A DNA stretch of 64,000 nt from Cupriavidus metallidurans CH34 (GCF_000196015.1 NC_007973.1:1364001-1428000), one strand, 5' to 3'. Numbered from the stretch's first letter, positions 46,945 to 57,154 are shown. Notes: generated by a model not told the origin, from the sequence alone. Translations and numbers: made by a program.

Positions 46945-47676
46945 TTACTCTTTAAACGTGCGGTGACCGGAAATCATCGTGCTCACGATGCTCTGGCGGC
47001 CCATGATGTCTTCCCGGATCGCCGCGTAGATGTGCAGCATCACGAACACCACGATGCCCCACATGCCCAGGCGGTGCCAGGTGTGCACGTCCTGGCTCTG
47101 GCCCATGAGCGGGATCACCCAGCCGAACAGGTGGTCTTGCCAGGAGCCGGCCTGCGCGCCTTCGCTGTAGAGCGCAAAGCCGGTCACGACCATGAACACC
47201 GACAGCATCAGGTACACGAAGAACATGGCGAAGCGCGCCAGCGGGTTGTGGCCCACGTACTGGTTCGGCTTGGGAATCATGAACAGGTACCAGCGCAGCA
47301 TGTTGAAGGCCTGGACCCAGTAGGCCTTTTGAAACACCGGCACCCAGAACAGCTCCTTGGCGTGGTGGTTGCCCACCAGCGCCCAGTAGGCCCGCCCCAG
47401 AAGGCCCACGGCCATGATGTAGCCCGCCGCGAAGTGCGCAAAACGGATGTAGCCCATGAGGTAGTTCGCGCTGGCTTCGCCCGGCATGGTCGGCAGCGGC
47501 ACGCCGATGAAGTAGCCGGTGATGCACAGGACCGTGATGGCGAGCGCGTTGATCCAGTGCCAGAGGCGCACCGGCACTTCGTACACGTAGACGGACTTGA
47601 TGGTCTGGCCTCGCTGCAATTCCAGCGCGTCGTGATCGGCGGCGCTGGTGCGTGCGGAAGGGGATGTGGCGGACAT
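46945..47676 (-). CDS. hupC: HupC/HoxZ, hydrogenase b-type cytochrome
   Basis: A 243-residue diheme cytochrome b that anchors the hydrogenase in the membrane and passes electrons to quinone. Four membrane helices are visible, with haem-ligand histidines in VRLWHWINALAI, IRFAHFAAGYIM and VHTWHRLGMWGIVVFVMLHIY. Normal family length. It follows hupE after 37 bp. Confidence 0.96.
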   Translation of the reverse strand: MSATSPSARTSAADHDALELQRGQTIKSVYVYEVPVRLWHWINALAITVLCITGYFIGVPLPTMPGEASANYLMGYIRFAHFAAGYIMAVGLLGRAYWALVGNHHAKELFWVPVFQKAYWVQAFNMLRWYLFMIPKPNQYVGHNPLARFAMFFVYLMLSVFMVVTGFALYSEGAQAGSWQDHLFGWVIPLMGQSQDVHTWHRLGMWGIVVFVMLHIYAAIREDIMGRQSIVSTMISGHRTFKE

Positions 47677-47713
47677 GGCGATGACCTCCTTCGATGGCGG
47701 TTGTGCAGGGCGT

Positions 47714-48316
47714 TCAGGCGAGCTGGCCGAACAGGTAAAGGCCCGCCGCGCTCAGCATGGCGCCCAGGCCGCTGAGCACCCAACCGCTGCGCTCGGCCAG
47801 CCAGCGCCGAATGCCCAGGCCGATGCCGACACCGCCCAGGTGCAACACCGCTGTGGTGAGCAGGAAGCCGATCGCATAGCCGGCGAAACCGCTCTCCGGC
47901 GTTTCGGAGCCGTGTGCCAGGCCGTGCAGCGAAGCGGCTGCGGCGATCAGCCCCAGGCCCACCGCGGGTGGCACGCTGGCACGCCCTGCGAGCAACAGCA
48001 TGGCACCGAACATCACCACGGAGAGCGAGACCCCGTGCTCCAGGTACGGCACCGTCACGCCGAGCATGCCCAGCGTTGCGCTCGCAATGAGCGCCAGCAG
48101 GAACACGGCCGGACCTTGCCAGGCCTTGTTCGCGGGCAGCGCCGAGACCGACCACACACCCACGGCGACCATGGCCAGCAGGTGGTCAGGACCGAAGGGG
48201 TGCACCAGGCCTTCGAACAGGCTGCTGGTGCCGTGGCCGGTGTGGGCCTGTGCGGCGCCGGCCACGCCGGCGAGCAAGGTGGCGGCCATCAGGCCGCGCG
48301 CTGTCTGTTTCTTCAT
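47714..48316 (-). CDS. hupE: HupE/UreJ family membrane protein (probable nickel permease)
   Basis: A 200-residue integral membrane protein with a signal peptide (about 1-24) and six hydrophobic helices. The HupE signature HPFGPDHLLAMVAVGVWS, with the metal-binding HxxxDH, is at about 39-56, and a second histidine motif is SLHGLAHGSE. HupE proteins are nickel transporters that support hydrogenase synthesis. Its place between the large subunit and cytochrome genes matches hupSLEC operons. Confidence 0.93.
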   Translation of the reverse strand: MKKQTARGLMAATLLAGVAGAAQAHTGHGTSSLFEGLVHPFGPDHLLAMVAVGVWSVSALPANKAWQGPAVFLLALIASATLGMLGVTVPYLEHGVSLSVVMFGAMLLLAGRASVPPAVGLGLIAAAASLHGLAHGSETPESGFAGYAIGFLLTTAVLHLGGVGIGLGIRRWLAERSGWVLSGLGAMLSAAGLYLFGQLA

Positions 48317-48365
48317 CGTTGTTCTCCTCGTTGTCTGTTCATGGCGGTGCGGCGGTCTTGTCCAG

Positions 48366-48446
48366 GGCACCCTTGGAACCGGCTCCGCCGGACCACCAGG
48401 TGCGTCCCCCCTTCGGGGGGAAGACGCGAAGCGCCGCAGGCGGGGG
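48366..48446. repeat. Intergenic GC-rich repeat, copy 3 (between hupL and hupE)
   Basis: GGAACCGGCTCCGCCGGACC, then a CCCCCC TTCG GGGGGG hairpin and GCGAAGCGCCGCAGGCGGGG. It may lower expression of genes downstream of hupL or protect the hupSL message. Confidence 0.75.
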
Positions 48447-48447
48447 C

Positions 48448-50307
48448 TCATCTCACCTTCACCCGGCTCATCTCCTGGCCGTCTTCGCTCATCACGTGGG
48501 TGGAGCAAGCCAGGCAAGGGTCGAAGCTGTGCAGCGTGCGCAGGATCTCCAGCGGCTGCTCGGGGTTGACCATGGGCGTGTTCATCAGCGAGGCCTCGAA
48601 GGCGCCGATCTGGCCCTTGTGGTCGCGTGGAGAGCCGTTCCAGGTGGTGGGCACCACGCACTGGTAATTCTCGATCCTGCCATCCTTGATCCGGATCCAG
48701 TGGCCCAGCATGCCGCGCGGCGCGCCCACCGTGCCCACGCCCTTGGCCTCCTTGGGCCAGGTCTTGGGGTCCCACTTCTCGACGTTGGCGGTGGACGTGT
48801 CGCCGGCCTTGATGTTCTGCACCAGCTGGCGGAAGTCGTCCATCATCATCTCGGCGGCGTACTGGCTTTCCAGCGCCCGTGCCAGCGTGCGGCCGATGGT
48901 GGTGGGCAGCAGTTGCTTGGCGCTGTAGTTCGTCTCGGGCAGGCCCAGCGCCTTGGGGATGGCGCTGTTGATGGCAGTGGCCGCCTCGTCCACCTGCTGC
49001 TTGACGCGCTGGCACCACTGGTTGCCCTGCAGCGCGTGCGCGTAGCCCAGGATGTAGCGCGAGAGCGGACCGACCTCGACCGCGTGGCCGCGCCAGCGCG
49101 GCGACTTGATCCACGAGTACTTGGCTGATTCGTCGAGCTGCTCGATCTTCGTGCGCGTGCCCTTGAAGTTCGGGCCTTCGGGCCGGTAGTTCGCCTCGGT
49201 CACGCCGTCCCAGGGGTGCAGGCCCTGGCTTTCATCGGCGTACTTGTACCAGGAGTGGGTCACGAACTCCTGCACCTGTTCCGGGTCGCGCGGGTCGATC
49301 TCGTGGATCTTGCTCCAGTCGCCGTCCAGGATCACGCCGCCCGGCAACTGGTGCGTGCTGTGGTCGTAGGGCACCTTCTCGTAGGTGCCGTAGTCGGCCA
49401 CGTTGAGCGCGGAAAGCCCGCCGCCGTAGAGCCAGCCCGCCTGTTTGTAGAGGGTGCCGATGGCCAGCACGTCCGGGATGTAGACGTTGTTGTTGAAGTC
49501 GATCATCTCCTTGATGCGGGCCTCGACGAAGTTCAGGCGCTCCATGTTGATGGGCGCGCCGGCCGCGCCGTCGCCGTCGATGTTGATCGCGCAGGGCACG
49601 CCGCCCACCATGTAGTTGGGGTGCGGGTTCTTGCCGCCGAAGATGGTGTGCACCTTGACCCATTCCTTCTGCAGGTCCAGCGCCTCCAGGTAATGGGTCA
49701 CCGCCATCAGGTTGGCCTCGGCCGGCAGCACGTAAGCCTTGGAGCCCCAGTAGCCATTGGCGAAGGGGCCGAGCTGGCCGCTCTCGACGAACTTCTTCAG
49801 GCGGTTCTGCACGTCGCGGAAGTAACCCGGCGAGGACATCGGGTGCGAGGGCGAGACGATGTGCTGCAGATCGCTGGTCTTCTTCGGGTCGGCGTTCAGC
49901 GCCGACACCACGTCCACCCAGTCGAGCGCGTGCAGGTGGTAGAAGTGCACCGCGTGGTCGTGCACCTGCAGCGTCTTGGCCATCATCTCGCGGATCAGGT
50001 GCGCGTTGAGCGGGATGCGGATGCCCAGCGCGTCCTCCACCGCGCGCACCGAGGCGAGCGCGTGGCAGCCGGTGCACACGCCGCAGATGCGCTCCACGAA
50101 GGCCCAGGCGTCGCGCGGGTCGCGCCCCTTGAGGATGACCTCCAGCCCGCGCCACATGGTGCCGGTGGAGACGGCGTTGCGGATCACGTTGTTGCTGTCG
50201 AGGTTGACCTCGCAGCGCAAGTGGCCCTCGATGCGGGTCACCGGGTCGACGACGATGCGCCGGCCCGTGTTGTCCATGCGGAAGCCTTGAGTTTCGTAAG
50301 CACCCAT
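48448..50307 (-). CDS. hupL: HupL/HoxG, [NiFe]-hydrogenase large subunit
   Basis: A 619-residue catalytic subunit holding the Ni-Fe(CN)2CO site. The N-terminal ligands are in [15 protein letters not shown] (Cys75, Cys78, His82). The C-terminal ligands are in DPCLACSTH (Cys598, Cys601), with cleavage expected after His604, removing a 15-residue tail. The sequence is closest in kind to membrane-bound uptake hydrogenases of group 1. The start at 50307 (MGAYETQGF) lies 20 bp after the hupS stop. Confidence 0.97.
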   Translation of the reverse strand: MGAYETQGFRMDNTGRRIVVDPVTRIEGHLRCEVNLDSNNVIRNAVSTGTMWRGLEVILKGRDPRDAWAFVERICGVCTGCHALASVRAVEDALGIRIPLNAHLIREMMAKTLQVHDHAVHFYHLHALDWVDVVSALNADPKKTSDLQHIVSPSHPMSSPGYFRDVQNRLKKFVESGQLGPFANGYWGSKAYVLPAEANLMAVTHYLEALDLQKEWVKVHTIFGGKNPHPNYMVGGVPCAINIDGDGAAGAPINMERLNFVEARIKEMIDFNNNVYIPDVLAIGTLYKQAGWLYGGGLSALNVADYGTYEKVPYDHSTHQLPGGVILDGDWSKIHEIDPRDPEQVQEFVTHSWYKYADESQGLHPWDGVTEANYRPEGPNFKGTRTKIEQLDESAKYSWIKSPRWRGHAVEVGPLSRYILGYAHALQGNQWCQRVKQQVDEAATAINSAIPKALGLPETNYSAKQLLPTTIGRTLARALESQYAAEMMMDDFRQLVQNIKAGDTSTANVEKWDPKTWPKEAKGVGTVGAPRGMLGHWIRIKDGRIENYQCVVPTTWNGSPRDHKGQIGAFEASLMNTPMVNPEQPLEILRTLHSFDPCLACSTHVMSEDGQEMSRVKVR

Positions 50308-50327
50308 GTTCTTGTTCCTCGGTCGTG

Positions 50328-51422
50328 TCAGTGGTTGGCGGGTGTGGATGCGTCGGGCTTGCGGGCGTTGTTGTCGCGCACGCGCTTGGCCACCGAGATG
50401 GCCGCGTGGGCCGCCACCGCCGCGCCCACCACGCCGGCGGCCGTGCCACCGATCTGGTCGGCATTGGCTTCGATGCCGAAGGCGTGGATGTCGGTGAGGC
50501 GGTCGTAGAACGAACCCTTGTCCCAGAAGCCGTCTTCCGAGCAGCCGATGCAACCGTGGCCGGCCTTGATGGGGAAGCTCGTGCCCTCGTTCCACTGCAC
50601 GGTGGAGCAGGCGTTGTAGGTGGTCGGGCCCTTGCAGCCCACCTTGTAGAGGCAGTAGCCCTTGCGCGCGGAGTCGTCGTCCCACGCCTCGACGAACTGG
50701 CCGGCGTCGAAGTGAGGGCGGCGGTAGCACTTGTCGTGGATGCGCTGGCTGTAGAACATCTTCGGGCGGCCCTGGCGGTCCAGCTCGGGAATGCGGTCGA
50801 AGGTCAGCATGTAGGTGATCACGCCCGTCATCACCTCGGGGATGGGCGGGCAGCCCGGCACCTTGATGATGGGCTTGTCGGTGATGACCTTGTGGATGGG
50901 CGTGGCCTGGGTCGGGTTGGGCTTGGCGGCCTGCACGCAGCCCCAGCTGGCGCACGAACCCCAGGCGATGATGGCCTTGGCGTCCTTGGCCACGTGCTTG
51001 AGCTTGTCGATGAAGGGCTTGCCCGACTGGATGCAGAACATGCCGTCTTCGTTCAGCGGCGGATTGCCTTCCACCGCCAGGATGTACTGACCCTTGTACT
51101 TGGTCATGATCTCTTCGAGGATGGCCTCGGCCTGGTGGCCGGCGGCGGCCATCAGGGTGTCGTCGTAGTCCAGGCTGATCATGGAGAGCACCACGTCCTT
51201 GGCCAGCGGGTGGGCCGAGCGGATGAAGGCTTCGGTGCAGCAGGTGCATTCCAGACCGTGCAGCCAGAGCACCGGGGTGCGCGGCTTGTTTTCCATCGCG
51301 TGGGCGATCTGGGGCACAAAGCTCGGTGCCAGCCCCAGCGAGGTGGCGGTGAGCGAGCAGTACTTCATGAAACTGCGGCGCGAAATGCCTTTGCGGCGCA
51401 TGATCTCGTAAAAGGTTTCCAT
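50328..51422 (-). CDS. hupS: HupS/HoxK, [NiFe]-hydrogenase small subunit (oxygen-tolerant type)
   Basis: A 364-residue iron-sulfur subunit. The Tat signal [15 protein letters not shown] is near the N-terminus, with predicted cleavage before Met43 (AHA/MENK). The proximal cluster region has Cys59, Cys61 and Cys62 ([10 protein letters not shown]), Cys157 and Cys162 ([10 protein letters not shown]) and Cys191 (PGCPP). In mature numbering these are 17, 19, 20, 115, 120 and 149, the six ligands of the [4Fe-3S] cluster known from oxygen-tolerant membrane-bound hydrogenases. A C-terminal hydrophobic anchor (about 325-350) is present. It is the first gene of the operon; the start at 51422 follows a GAGGAG site. 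Confidence 0.97.
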   Translation of the reverse strand: METFYEIMRRKGISRRSFMKYCSLTATSLGLAPSFVPQIAHAMENKPRTPVLWLHGLECTCCTEAFIRSAHPLAKDVVLSMISLDYDDTLMAAAGHQAEAILEEIMTKYKGQYILAVEGNPPLNEDGMFCIQSGKPFIDKLKHVAKDAKAIIAWGSCASWGCVQAAKPNPTQATPIHKVITDKPIIKVPGCPPIPEVMTGVITYMLTFDRIPELDRQGRPKMFYSQRIHDKCYRRPHFDAGQFVEAWDDDSARKGYCLYKVGCKGPTTYNACSTVQWNEGTSFPIKAGHGCIGCSEDGFWDKGSFYDRLTDIHAFGIEANADQIGGTAAGVVGAAVAAHAAISVAKRVRDNNARKPDASTPANH

Positions 51423-51554
51423 CGTGGGTTGTCTCCTCGGTTCCCCGCGTTGCGCGGTGCAGAGCACCGTTCGCGAGTGCCGACAATGTACGCTTTTGCA
51501 CCAGTGCTGTGCGTCGGGGCTTACCCTCGGTCACCTGAGGGACTGGCACGGGAA
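51423..51554. promoter_or_regulatory. Divergent intergenic region, probable hup promoter
   Basis: 132 bp between hupS (minus) and the small plus-strand gene. As first gene of a 17-gene operon, hupS must be transcribed from here. I looked for a -24/-12 (GG/GC) sigma54 element, as in Cupriavidus hox promoters, and saw no convincing match. Confidence 0.4.
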
Positions 51555-51956
51555 ATGCTCAATTCAGTGGGTCGTTGGAACAACAGAAAGCTGCCCATGC
51601 CCGCATCCGATTCCGATCTGCTGGCGGCCGCTGCGCACATGCACGTGTTGCTGCGCCGCAAGACCGGCCGTGTCACCGACACCGAATGGATGGCGACCAA
51701 CGCCGAGTACGCGCGCGCCATGATCGAGTTCGCCCGCGAAAAGGCCCGCAGCGAGCAGATCGAGGAACTGCTGCCCCTGGCTGACCGGGTCGAGGGCCTG
51801 CTGGCCAGCCGCACCCCCCCTGCCCGCCCGGTCTGGACCGGCCCTCGCTCGCAGACACCCGCGCCGCCGGCGCCCGCCAGTGGTCCGGCCGAAGAAGGCC
51901 CGCTTTCAAGCGCACAGGCGGCCCTGGCCAGCCGCTACATCGGTCGGCTGCGCTGA
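51555..51956 (+). CDS. Hypothetical protein divergent from hupS
   Basis: A 133-residue protein (119 if the ATG at 51597 is used). The N-terminal two thirds are helical ([21 protein letters not shown], then [35 protein letters not shown]). The rest is Pro/Ala-rich, ending in [15 protein letters not shown]. Not recognised. The codon composition looks coding, and the position beside the hup promoter suggests a gene kept with the cluster, but no role can be assigned. Confidence 0.6.
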   Translation: MLNSVGRWNNRKLPMPASDSDLLAAAAHMHVLLRRKTGRVTDTEWMATNAEYARAMIEFAREKARSEQIEELLPLADRVEGLLASRTPPARPVWTGPRSQTPAPPAPASGPAEEGPLSSAQAALASRYIGRLR

Positions 51957-51971
51957 ACCGGCCGCAGCACT

Positions 51972-52703
51972 TCAGGCCCCGGTCAGGATCCAGCGCGCCG
52001 CCTTCTCCGCGATCATCAGCGTCGGGCTGTTGGTGTTGCCGCTGGTGATGGTGGGCATGACGCCCGCATCCACCACCCGCAGGCCGGCCACGCCGCGCAC
52101 CCGCAGGTGGCTGTCGACCACCGCCATCGGATCACCGTCGCGCCCCATCTTCGTCGTGCCCACCGGGTGGAAAATGGTGCTGGCGATGTCGCCGGCCAGG
52201 CGCGCCAGCTCCTCGTCGCTCTGGTACTGGGGCCCGGGCTTGAACTCTTCGGGCCGGTATTTGGCCATGGCGGGCTGGCCCACGATGTGGCGGGTCACGC
52301 GCAGGCTGTCGGCCGCCACCTTGCGGTCTTCGTCGGTGCTCAGGTAGTTGGGCGCGATGGCCGGCGCGTCCTCGCAGCGCGGCGAGCGGATGCGCACATG
52401 TCCGCGGCTGCCAGGGTTGAGGTTGCAGACGCTGGCGGTGAAGGCCGGAAACGGATGCAGCGGCTCACCGAAGGCATCCAGACTCAGCGGCTGCACGTGG
52501 TATTCGATGTTGGCATGCGGCTGTGACGGGTCGCTCTTGGTGAATGCCCCGAGCTGGCTGGGCGCCATGCTCATGGGTCCGCTGCGCCTGAGCGCATATT
52601 CCAGTCCGATCAGGGCCTTGCCCCAGAGCGAGCTGGCCAGGGTGTTGAGGGTCTTGGCGCCCTGCACCTTGTAGACCGAGCGGATCTGCAGGTGGTCCTG
52701 CAG
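51972..52703 (-). pseudogene. GMC oxidoreductase (choline dehydrogenase-like), 3' part
   Basis: About 243 codons of the C-terminal half of a glucose-methanol-choline oxidoreductase. It starts at LQDHLQIRSVYKVQG, contains ANIEYHVQPLSLD, the catalytic-region HPVGTTKMG and the C-terminal GLRVVDAGVMPTITSGNTNSP. The N-terminal FAD-binding half (about 300 residues) is missing: IS481 copy C begins at 52704. It marks the right edge of the mobilised segment and lies convergent with the small gene at 51555. Confidence 0.92.
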
Positions 52704-53744
52704 TGTCGTGTCCCTGATGATTGGTTAATTGGTTCACGCCGTGGTTTACTCTTGGCCCGAGAGGTCATGCTGGAGCTGAAACGATGCATCTGAGGCTGCA
52801 CAAGAACGCCACCACGACACCCAGGATCCGCGCCGAGATCCAGGTCAGCAAGGAGCCCATGAGGGTTCTGGCCCAGCGCTTTGGCGTGAGTGTCTCCACC
52901 ATCGCTCGCTGGAAGAAGCGTGCATCGGTTCATGACGCCTCCCATACCCCTCATCGACTGCAAACCACGCTGACGCCGGCCCAGGAGTCCATCGTGCTCG
53001 TCTTGCGTAAAAGCCTGGGCCTTTCGCTGGATGACCTGCTGGCAGTCGTACGCGAGTTCATCCATCCGACCGTCTCACGCGCTGCCTTGCACCGCATGCT
53101 CAAACGCCATGGAGTGTCGGCGCGCGAGGCATTGAGCGTGGATCGCCCCAGGACCAAGCCGTTCAAGGCCTACGAGCCCGGCTTCGTCCACATCGATGTG
53201 AAGTACCTGCCGCAGATGGCGGACGAAACCACGCGGCGTTACCTGTTTGTGGCCATTGATCGCGCCACCCGCTGGGTGTTCGTGCGTGTCTATGCCAGCA
53301 AGAGCGCTACCAACGCCCGGCGCTTCCTGAAGGAATTGCACAAGGCCGCTGCCTTCCGTATCCGAACGATCCTGACCGACAACGGCAAGGAATTCACGGA
53401 TCGCTTCATCACACGGGGAGAGCGTACGCCGACCGGCAGGCATCAGTTCGATCAGCTCTGCGAGGAGCTAGGCATTGAGCATCGCCTGACCCGCCCAAAA
53501 CACCCGCAGACCAACGGCATGGTTGAACGCTTCAACGGGCGCATCGCCGACATCCTGCGCACCCATCACTTCCATTCCGGCGAAGAACTTGAGGCCACCA
53601 TCCTGCGGTATGTCTGGCTGTACAATCACCAACTGCCACAGAAAGCCTTGGGGCATGTCAGCCCCATCCAGGCCATGAAACAATGGCAGCGATCACACCC
53701 CGAACTGTTCAACAGACGTGTTACCAATCAGCCGGGACACGACA
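52704..53744 (+). mobile_element. IS481-family insertion sequence, copy C
   Basis: A 1041-bp copy, direct repeat of copy B. The left flank (CCTGCAG, in the GMC gene) is unrelated to the right flank CCTAAT (53745-53750). The right flank matches the left flank of copy B, so the outer flanks of B and C are the two halves of one target duplication. Confidence 0.95.
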
Positions 53745-53749
53745 CCTAA
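52784..53749 (+). CDS. IS481 family transposase, copy C
   Basis: A 321-residue transposase identical to copies A and B over the element. The frame leaves the IS end and stops immediately, because the target CCTAAT supplies TAA right after the terminal repeat (GHDT then stop). This is the shortest version of the protein in the window. Confidence 0.93.
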   Translation: MHLRLHKNATTTPRIRAEIQVSKEPMRVLAQRFGVSVSTIARWKKRASVHDASHTPHRLQTTLTPAQESIVLVLRKSLGLSLDDLLAVVREFIHPTVSRAALHRMLKRHGVSAREALSVDRPRTKPFKAYEPGFVHIDVKYLPQMADETTRRYLFVAIDRATRWVFVRVYASKSATNARRFLKELHKAAAFRIRTILTDNGKEFTDRFITRGERTPTGRHQFDQLCEELGIEHRLTRPKHPQTNGMVERFNGRIADILRTHHFHSGEELEATILRYVWLYNHQLPQKALGHVSPIQAMKQWQRSHPELFNRRVTNQPGHDT

Positions 53750-54281
53750 TCGCCTTCGGCAGACCGCGATGCAATGCCACGCGTTCCAGAATGCGCGTCA
53801 GTCCGTGTCCGCTGATAGCTCGCTCCGGCACAATGGCCACGGCTTCATGCGTCGCGTCGTCGACCACGGTCAAGTTTTTGATCACACGGCCTTCCGCGGT
53901 TCGGTCAAACACGAAATCCATAGACCAGACCTGGTTGGCCGCCGACGGCCGCCCCAGCGGCTGACGATCCGAAACCGGCACCTTCTTACGCTTGCGGCGG
54001 CGCACCTGCAACTTCGCTTCTGCATACAGCCGCTCGACCCGCTTGTGATTCACCAACTGGCCCGACTGCCGCAGCTTCAGATAAATCATCCCCGAACCGT
54101 AGCGGCGATGTCGGTGAGCCAGCGCCACAATCTCCGCCCGCAACGCCAGATTGCGGTCCGGTGCTGGCTGATAACGATAGGCGCTGGCGCTCATGCCGAT
54201 TACCATCAGGGCTCGGCGTTCGCTCAAGCCCTGATGAGTCATATGGCGCACCAGATCTCGGCGTGACGGTGCGCTCACCAC
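53745..54281 (-). pseudogene. IS3-family orfB, N-terminal part
   Basis: N-terminal about 180 residues of the IS3 orfB product: the helical HTH_21 region (SERRALMVIGMSASAYRYQ, then HRRYGSGMIYLKLRQSG) and the first catalytic aspartate in NQVWSMDFVFDRT. It breaks at GLPKAI, where IS481 copy C ends. The next residues of the family sequence, RTDNGKEF, are at 35921. Confidence 0.92.
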
Positions 54282-54538
54282 TTTTTTCGTAACGCCTCGC
54301 GCGTGACTTCGTTTTCCAGCAGCGACTCGGCCAGCAGTTTCTTCAATCTGGCGTTCTCGGCCTCAAGCTCTTTCAGACGTTTTGCGTCGGCTACGCTCAT
54401 GCCGCCCAACTTGCTTCGCCACAGGTAGTAGCTGGCCTCCGAGAAGCCGTGCCGGCGGCACAACTCCTTGATCGGCATGCCCGCCTCAGCTTCCCTCAGG
54501 AAGCCGATAATCTGCTCTTCCGTGAATCGCTTCTTCAT
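54275..54538 (-). CDS. IS3-family orfA (IS407 group)
   Basis: An 87-residue helix-turn-helix protein: MKKRFTEEQIIGFLREAEAG, then CRRHGFSEASYYLWRSK, and a leucine-zipper region (RLKELEAENARLKKLLAESLLE). The end contains AAAAAAG (CGA AAA AAG), the usual -1 slippery site, and orfB follows in the -1 frame, so an OrfAB fusion was the original transposase. orfB is now broken. Confidence 0.93.
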   Translation of the reverse strand: MKKRFTEEQIIGFLREAEAGMPIKELCRRHGFSEASYYLWRSKLGGMSVADAKRLKELEAENARLKKLLAESLLENEVTREALRKKW

Positions 54539-54562
54539 GTCCAATCTCCTGACTACGTGATT

Positions 54563-54599
54563 GGACTCTAAATCCGCGCGCTACTCAAATCGGGGGAGA
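54563..54599. repeat. IS3-family right terminal repeat
   Basis: Read inward from about 54599: CTCCCCCGATTTGAGTAGCG, then TTTAGAGTCC. This corresponds to CCCCCGTCTTCAGTAGC...TTAGAGTCC at 35578-35613 on the other end. Confidence 0.75.
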
Positions 54600-55044
54600 C
54601 GTCGTACTGGCAGTGGAAATCACCGATACCGGCACTGGAGACAGTAGCGGCCTCGATTTGCTGTTGCCGCAAGTCGGTAAGATCGATCGACTCATTGCCG
54701 ATACGGCGTATTACCAGATCGAGCGCAATGAACAACTGCTCGCCAGCGGCGTCGTGCCGGTGATTCCTCCCAAGGCCGATGCGGTCGATGACGCGAAGCA
54801 AAATCGTTGGCACGATCAACTTGTGCGTTATCTGAAAGAGAAGGGACAGTATGCATTCCAGAACAAATATGGCTATGGCCTGCGCGCTCGCGTTGAGGCG
54901 CAATTTTCGCGCATTAAGCGCTGCATCGGCGACACGCTGCTGACGCGTCGCATCGCGTCACAAACTCAGGAAGGCCGCGCTATCGCCAACCTGATCAATC
55001 AATGGAATGCATTTGGTCAGGCGAGGTGCGTTAAAAAAGCCTAA
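54600..55044 (+). pseudogene. IS5-family transposase gene, C-terminal part
   Basis: Continues the fragment at 35214-35575: VLAVEITDTGTGDSSGLDLL, the second aspartate in LIADTAYYQIERN, PPKADAV, and a C-terminal region with YGLRARVEAQFSRIKRCIGD holding the catalytic glutamate. Together the halves make most of one IS5/IS903-like transposase, split by the IS3-family element. Confidence 0.85.
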
Positions 55045-55137
55045 TTGCGTCTGCACCACCAGCGCCCCTAACCTCCCGAACAAAGCCGAAGCAGATCTTC
55101 GATTCGGTTGATCCCAAACGCTGGTGCTTTGCGCTCT

Positions 55138-56982
55138 CTACTTCTCCGTCGAGATTGGCATTGAATTGTTCAACTTCTTGACACGGTAGTCGAGTTGCGC
55201 GCGTGTCAATCCGAGAAGACGTGCGGCTTCTGATATGTTCCCGTTCGCGGCTTTGAGTGCCGCGCGTACGAGCGCATCTTCGACCTCGCAAAGTGTCGCT
55301 TTGTTCATCTGTACAGCAAGCGCTGCCCAATCCTCGAGCCCCTCCGGGGCTTCTCCGCTCTTGCGGATCGTCTCGGGGGGAGCGCTCGTCGATATGGAAT
55401 CGAGGGCAAGCGACCCAAGGTCGCTTAAACCAAAAGCACCCTTACATTCCACGGTGTCACCGCTACTAAACAAGTGGCATACATCGAGCGTACCGCCTTC
55501 CTCGGCGAGGATAACGCCACGTTCGAGCACATTTTCCATCTCGCGGATATTCCCGGGCCACGAGTAATCCAGCAATAGATGAAGCGCACGATTGGATAAG
55601 CCCTTGAGGGACCGACCATGCCTTTTTGAAAATTTCTTTATGAAAAATTCCAGCAAAACCGGGATATCATCCTTTCTTTCACGCAAAGGTGGAATAACAA
55701 TTGGAAATACATTCAGCCGGTAGAAAAGATCCTCACGAAAACGCCCGCTTTTTATCGCCTGTTTGAGGTTGTCATTAGTCGCAGTAATTACCCGAACATT
55801 TACCTTAACCGTCTTTGAACTCCCGAGGTGCTCCATCTCCCCCGTTTGCAAAACTCTCAATAGCTTCGCTTGAGCGGTTAGACTGAGATTACCAATCTCA
55901 TCCAAAAAAATGGTCCCTTCGTTTGCGCTTTCGAAACGCCCAACGCGGGCATCGGATGCGCCGGTGAATGCCCCTCGCTCCACACCAAAAAGCTCCGATT
56001 CAATCAGCGAATCGGGAAGAGCTGCACAATTTAATTCAACGAATGGTTTCCCTACACGCGAACTTCTGTTGTGCAGTTCCCGAGCAAACAGGCTTTTGCC
56101 CACGCCGCTCTCGCCCATCAGTAAAACGGTCGCACTAGTGGGAGCCACTCTGAATATTTTGTGCATCACTGCGTTGAATCCAGCAGACGCCCCTATTGGT
56201 CCTTCTTTGACAGGCACTTCGTCAGGCTTGCAAGGCACACACTCATGATCTGTAGAGTCAGTCGGGGCTGGCCCTGAACTTTTCAACGCGACAAAGCGAC
56301 GTTTCTCCAGAGATTGTGGCAGCATATACCGAAGATCCGCATCGGGGGCGTCCCACTCGTCCACGGGCTTTCCAATGATTCGACATAATGTATTGCCCAT
56401 CGCGCGGCATTCGACTTCCCGGTATAGAATACGCCGGCCCATGAAAGCGCTCGTGTAGCCGCACGCGTAGCCAATCTGCATCCAGCAGGCTGGTTCGGAG
56501 CCGATGCCGTACACGGATATGTGAGCCTCATCCTCGGACGAGTCTTTCCACAGAAATTCCCCGTAATACTGACCGGTGGTGCTGTCGATATCCACTCTGA
56601 CAGGTTCTACCAGGACGATGCCTTCCAGGGCGTGAAGTTGAGGACCTACCGCGAAGGCATCAAATGCGCTGTCTTGCCCGCGAACCTTTCGTGCGAGCGC
56701 GGCATCCCGAGAACCCGATAGATATCCCATGCGGGTCAGCAATCCGCGCGCAGCATCGCTACCTAAAGCTTCGATGAGTTCCTGTCGCAGTGAAGCAAAC
56801 GCGTCCGTATGGATCAAGACCATTCGACGATCGTCGAGCCAGATGCGACCGTCCGCAGGATTGAAACGAAGCCGTTCCGCCAGATCCCGAATGTCCGGAA
56901 AATGCAGATCAGCCACTACATCTGGCACGAAAAGCGGTATTCCTCTGTCTATTTCTCCCGCTTTCCCTTTCTCCTCCTTCAT
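55138..56982 (-). CDS. XylR/DmpR/TbuT-type sigma54-dependent activator
   Basis: A 614-residue activator that senses aromatic compounds. Domain order: XylR_N (about 20-130), V4R domain with conserved cysteines (about 140-205, CGYTSAFMGRR, VECRAMGNTLCRI), linker, AAA+ domain with Walker A GESGVGKS (290-297), GAFTGA sigma54-contact loop (337-342) and Walker B FLDEIGN, and a Fis-type helix-turn-helix (SEAARLLGLTRAQLDYRVKKL) near the end. It is complete. The position downstream of a toluene monooxygenase reductase gene on the same strand recalls tbuT of Ralstonia pickettii. It would respond to toluene or phenols and act on -24/-12 promoters. Confidence 0.93.
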   Translation of the reverse strand: MKEEKGKAGEIDRGIPLFVPDVVADLHFPDIRDLAERLRFNPADGRIWLDDRRMVLIHTDAFASLRQELIEALGSDAARGLLTRMGYLSGSRDAALARKVRGQDSAFDAFAVGPQLHALEGIVLVEPVRVDIDSTTGQYYGEFLWKDSSEDEAHISVYGIGSEPACWMQIGYACGYTSAFMGRRILYREVECRAMGNTLCRIIGKPVDEWDAPDADLRYMLPQSLEKRRFVALKSSGPAPTDSTDHECVPCKPDEVPVKEGPIGASAGFNAVMHKIFRVAPTSATVLLMGESGVGKSLFARELHNRSSRVGKPFVELNCAALPDSLIESELFGVERGAFTGASDARVGRFESANEGTIFLDEIGNLSLTAQAKLLRVLQTGEMEHLGSSKTVKVNVRVITATNDNLKQAIKSGRFREDLFYRLNVFPIVIPPLRERKDDIPVLLEFFIKKFSKRHGRSLKGLSNRALHLLLDYSWPGNIREMENVLERGVILAEEGGTLDVCHLFSSGDTVECKGAFGLSDLGSLALDSISTSAPPETIRKSGEAPEGLEDWAALAVQMNKATLCEVEDALVRAALKAANGNISEAARLLGLTRAQLDYRVKKLNNSMPISTEK

Positions 56983-57154
56983 GTTCCCTCCTCAGGAAAT
57001 CGCCAGTCAGGGCTCTTTCTTAAAAGTTCATCGTCTCGCACGCTCTCACCGGGTGCGTAAACCTGCCTGGAACGAAAACCTAATTGGGGGACCGTTCGTT
57101 GCCACATGCCGTTGGCGTCACTTGAACGCCCCCCAAAGGCCTCCGCGCGGAGGC

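Noticed and set aside
50308..51549. Upstream extension of the hupL frame through hupS, giving a 1033-codon frame
   Set aside because: The added part overlaps hupS in another frame and is Arg/Pro-rich; hupL similarity starts at 50307.
51423..51554. Sigma54 (-24/-12) promoter for hupS
   Set aside because: GG and GC dinucleotides occur, but none with the required 10-bp spacing and TGGCAC/TTGC context.
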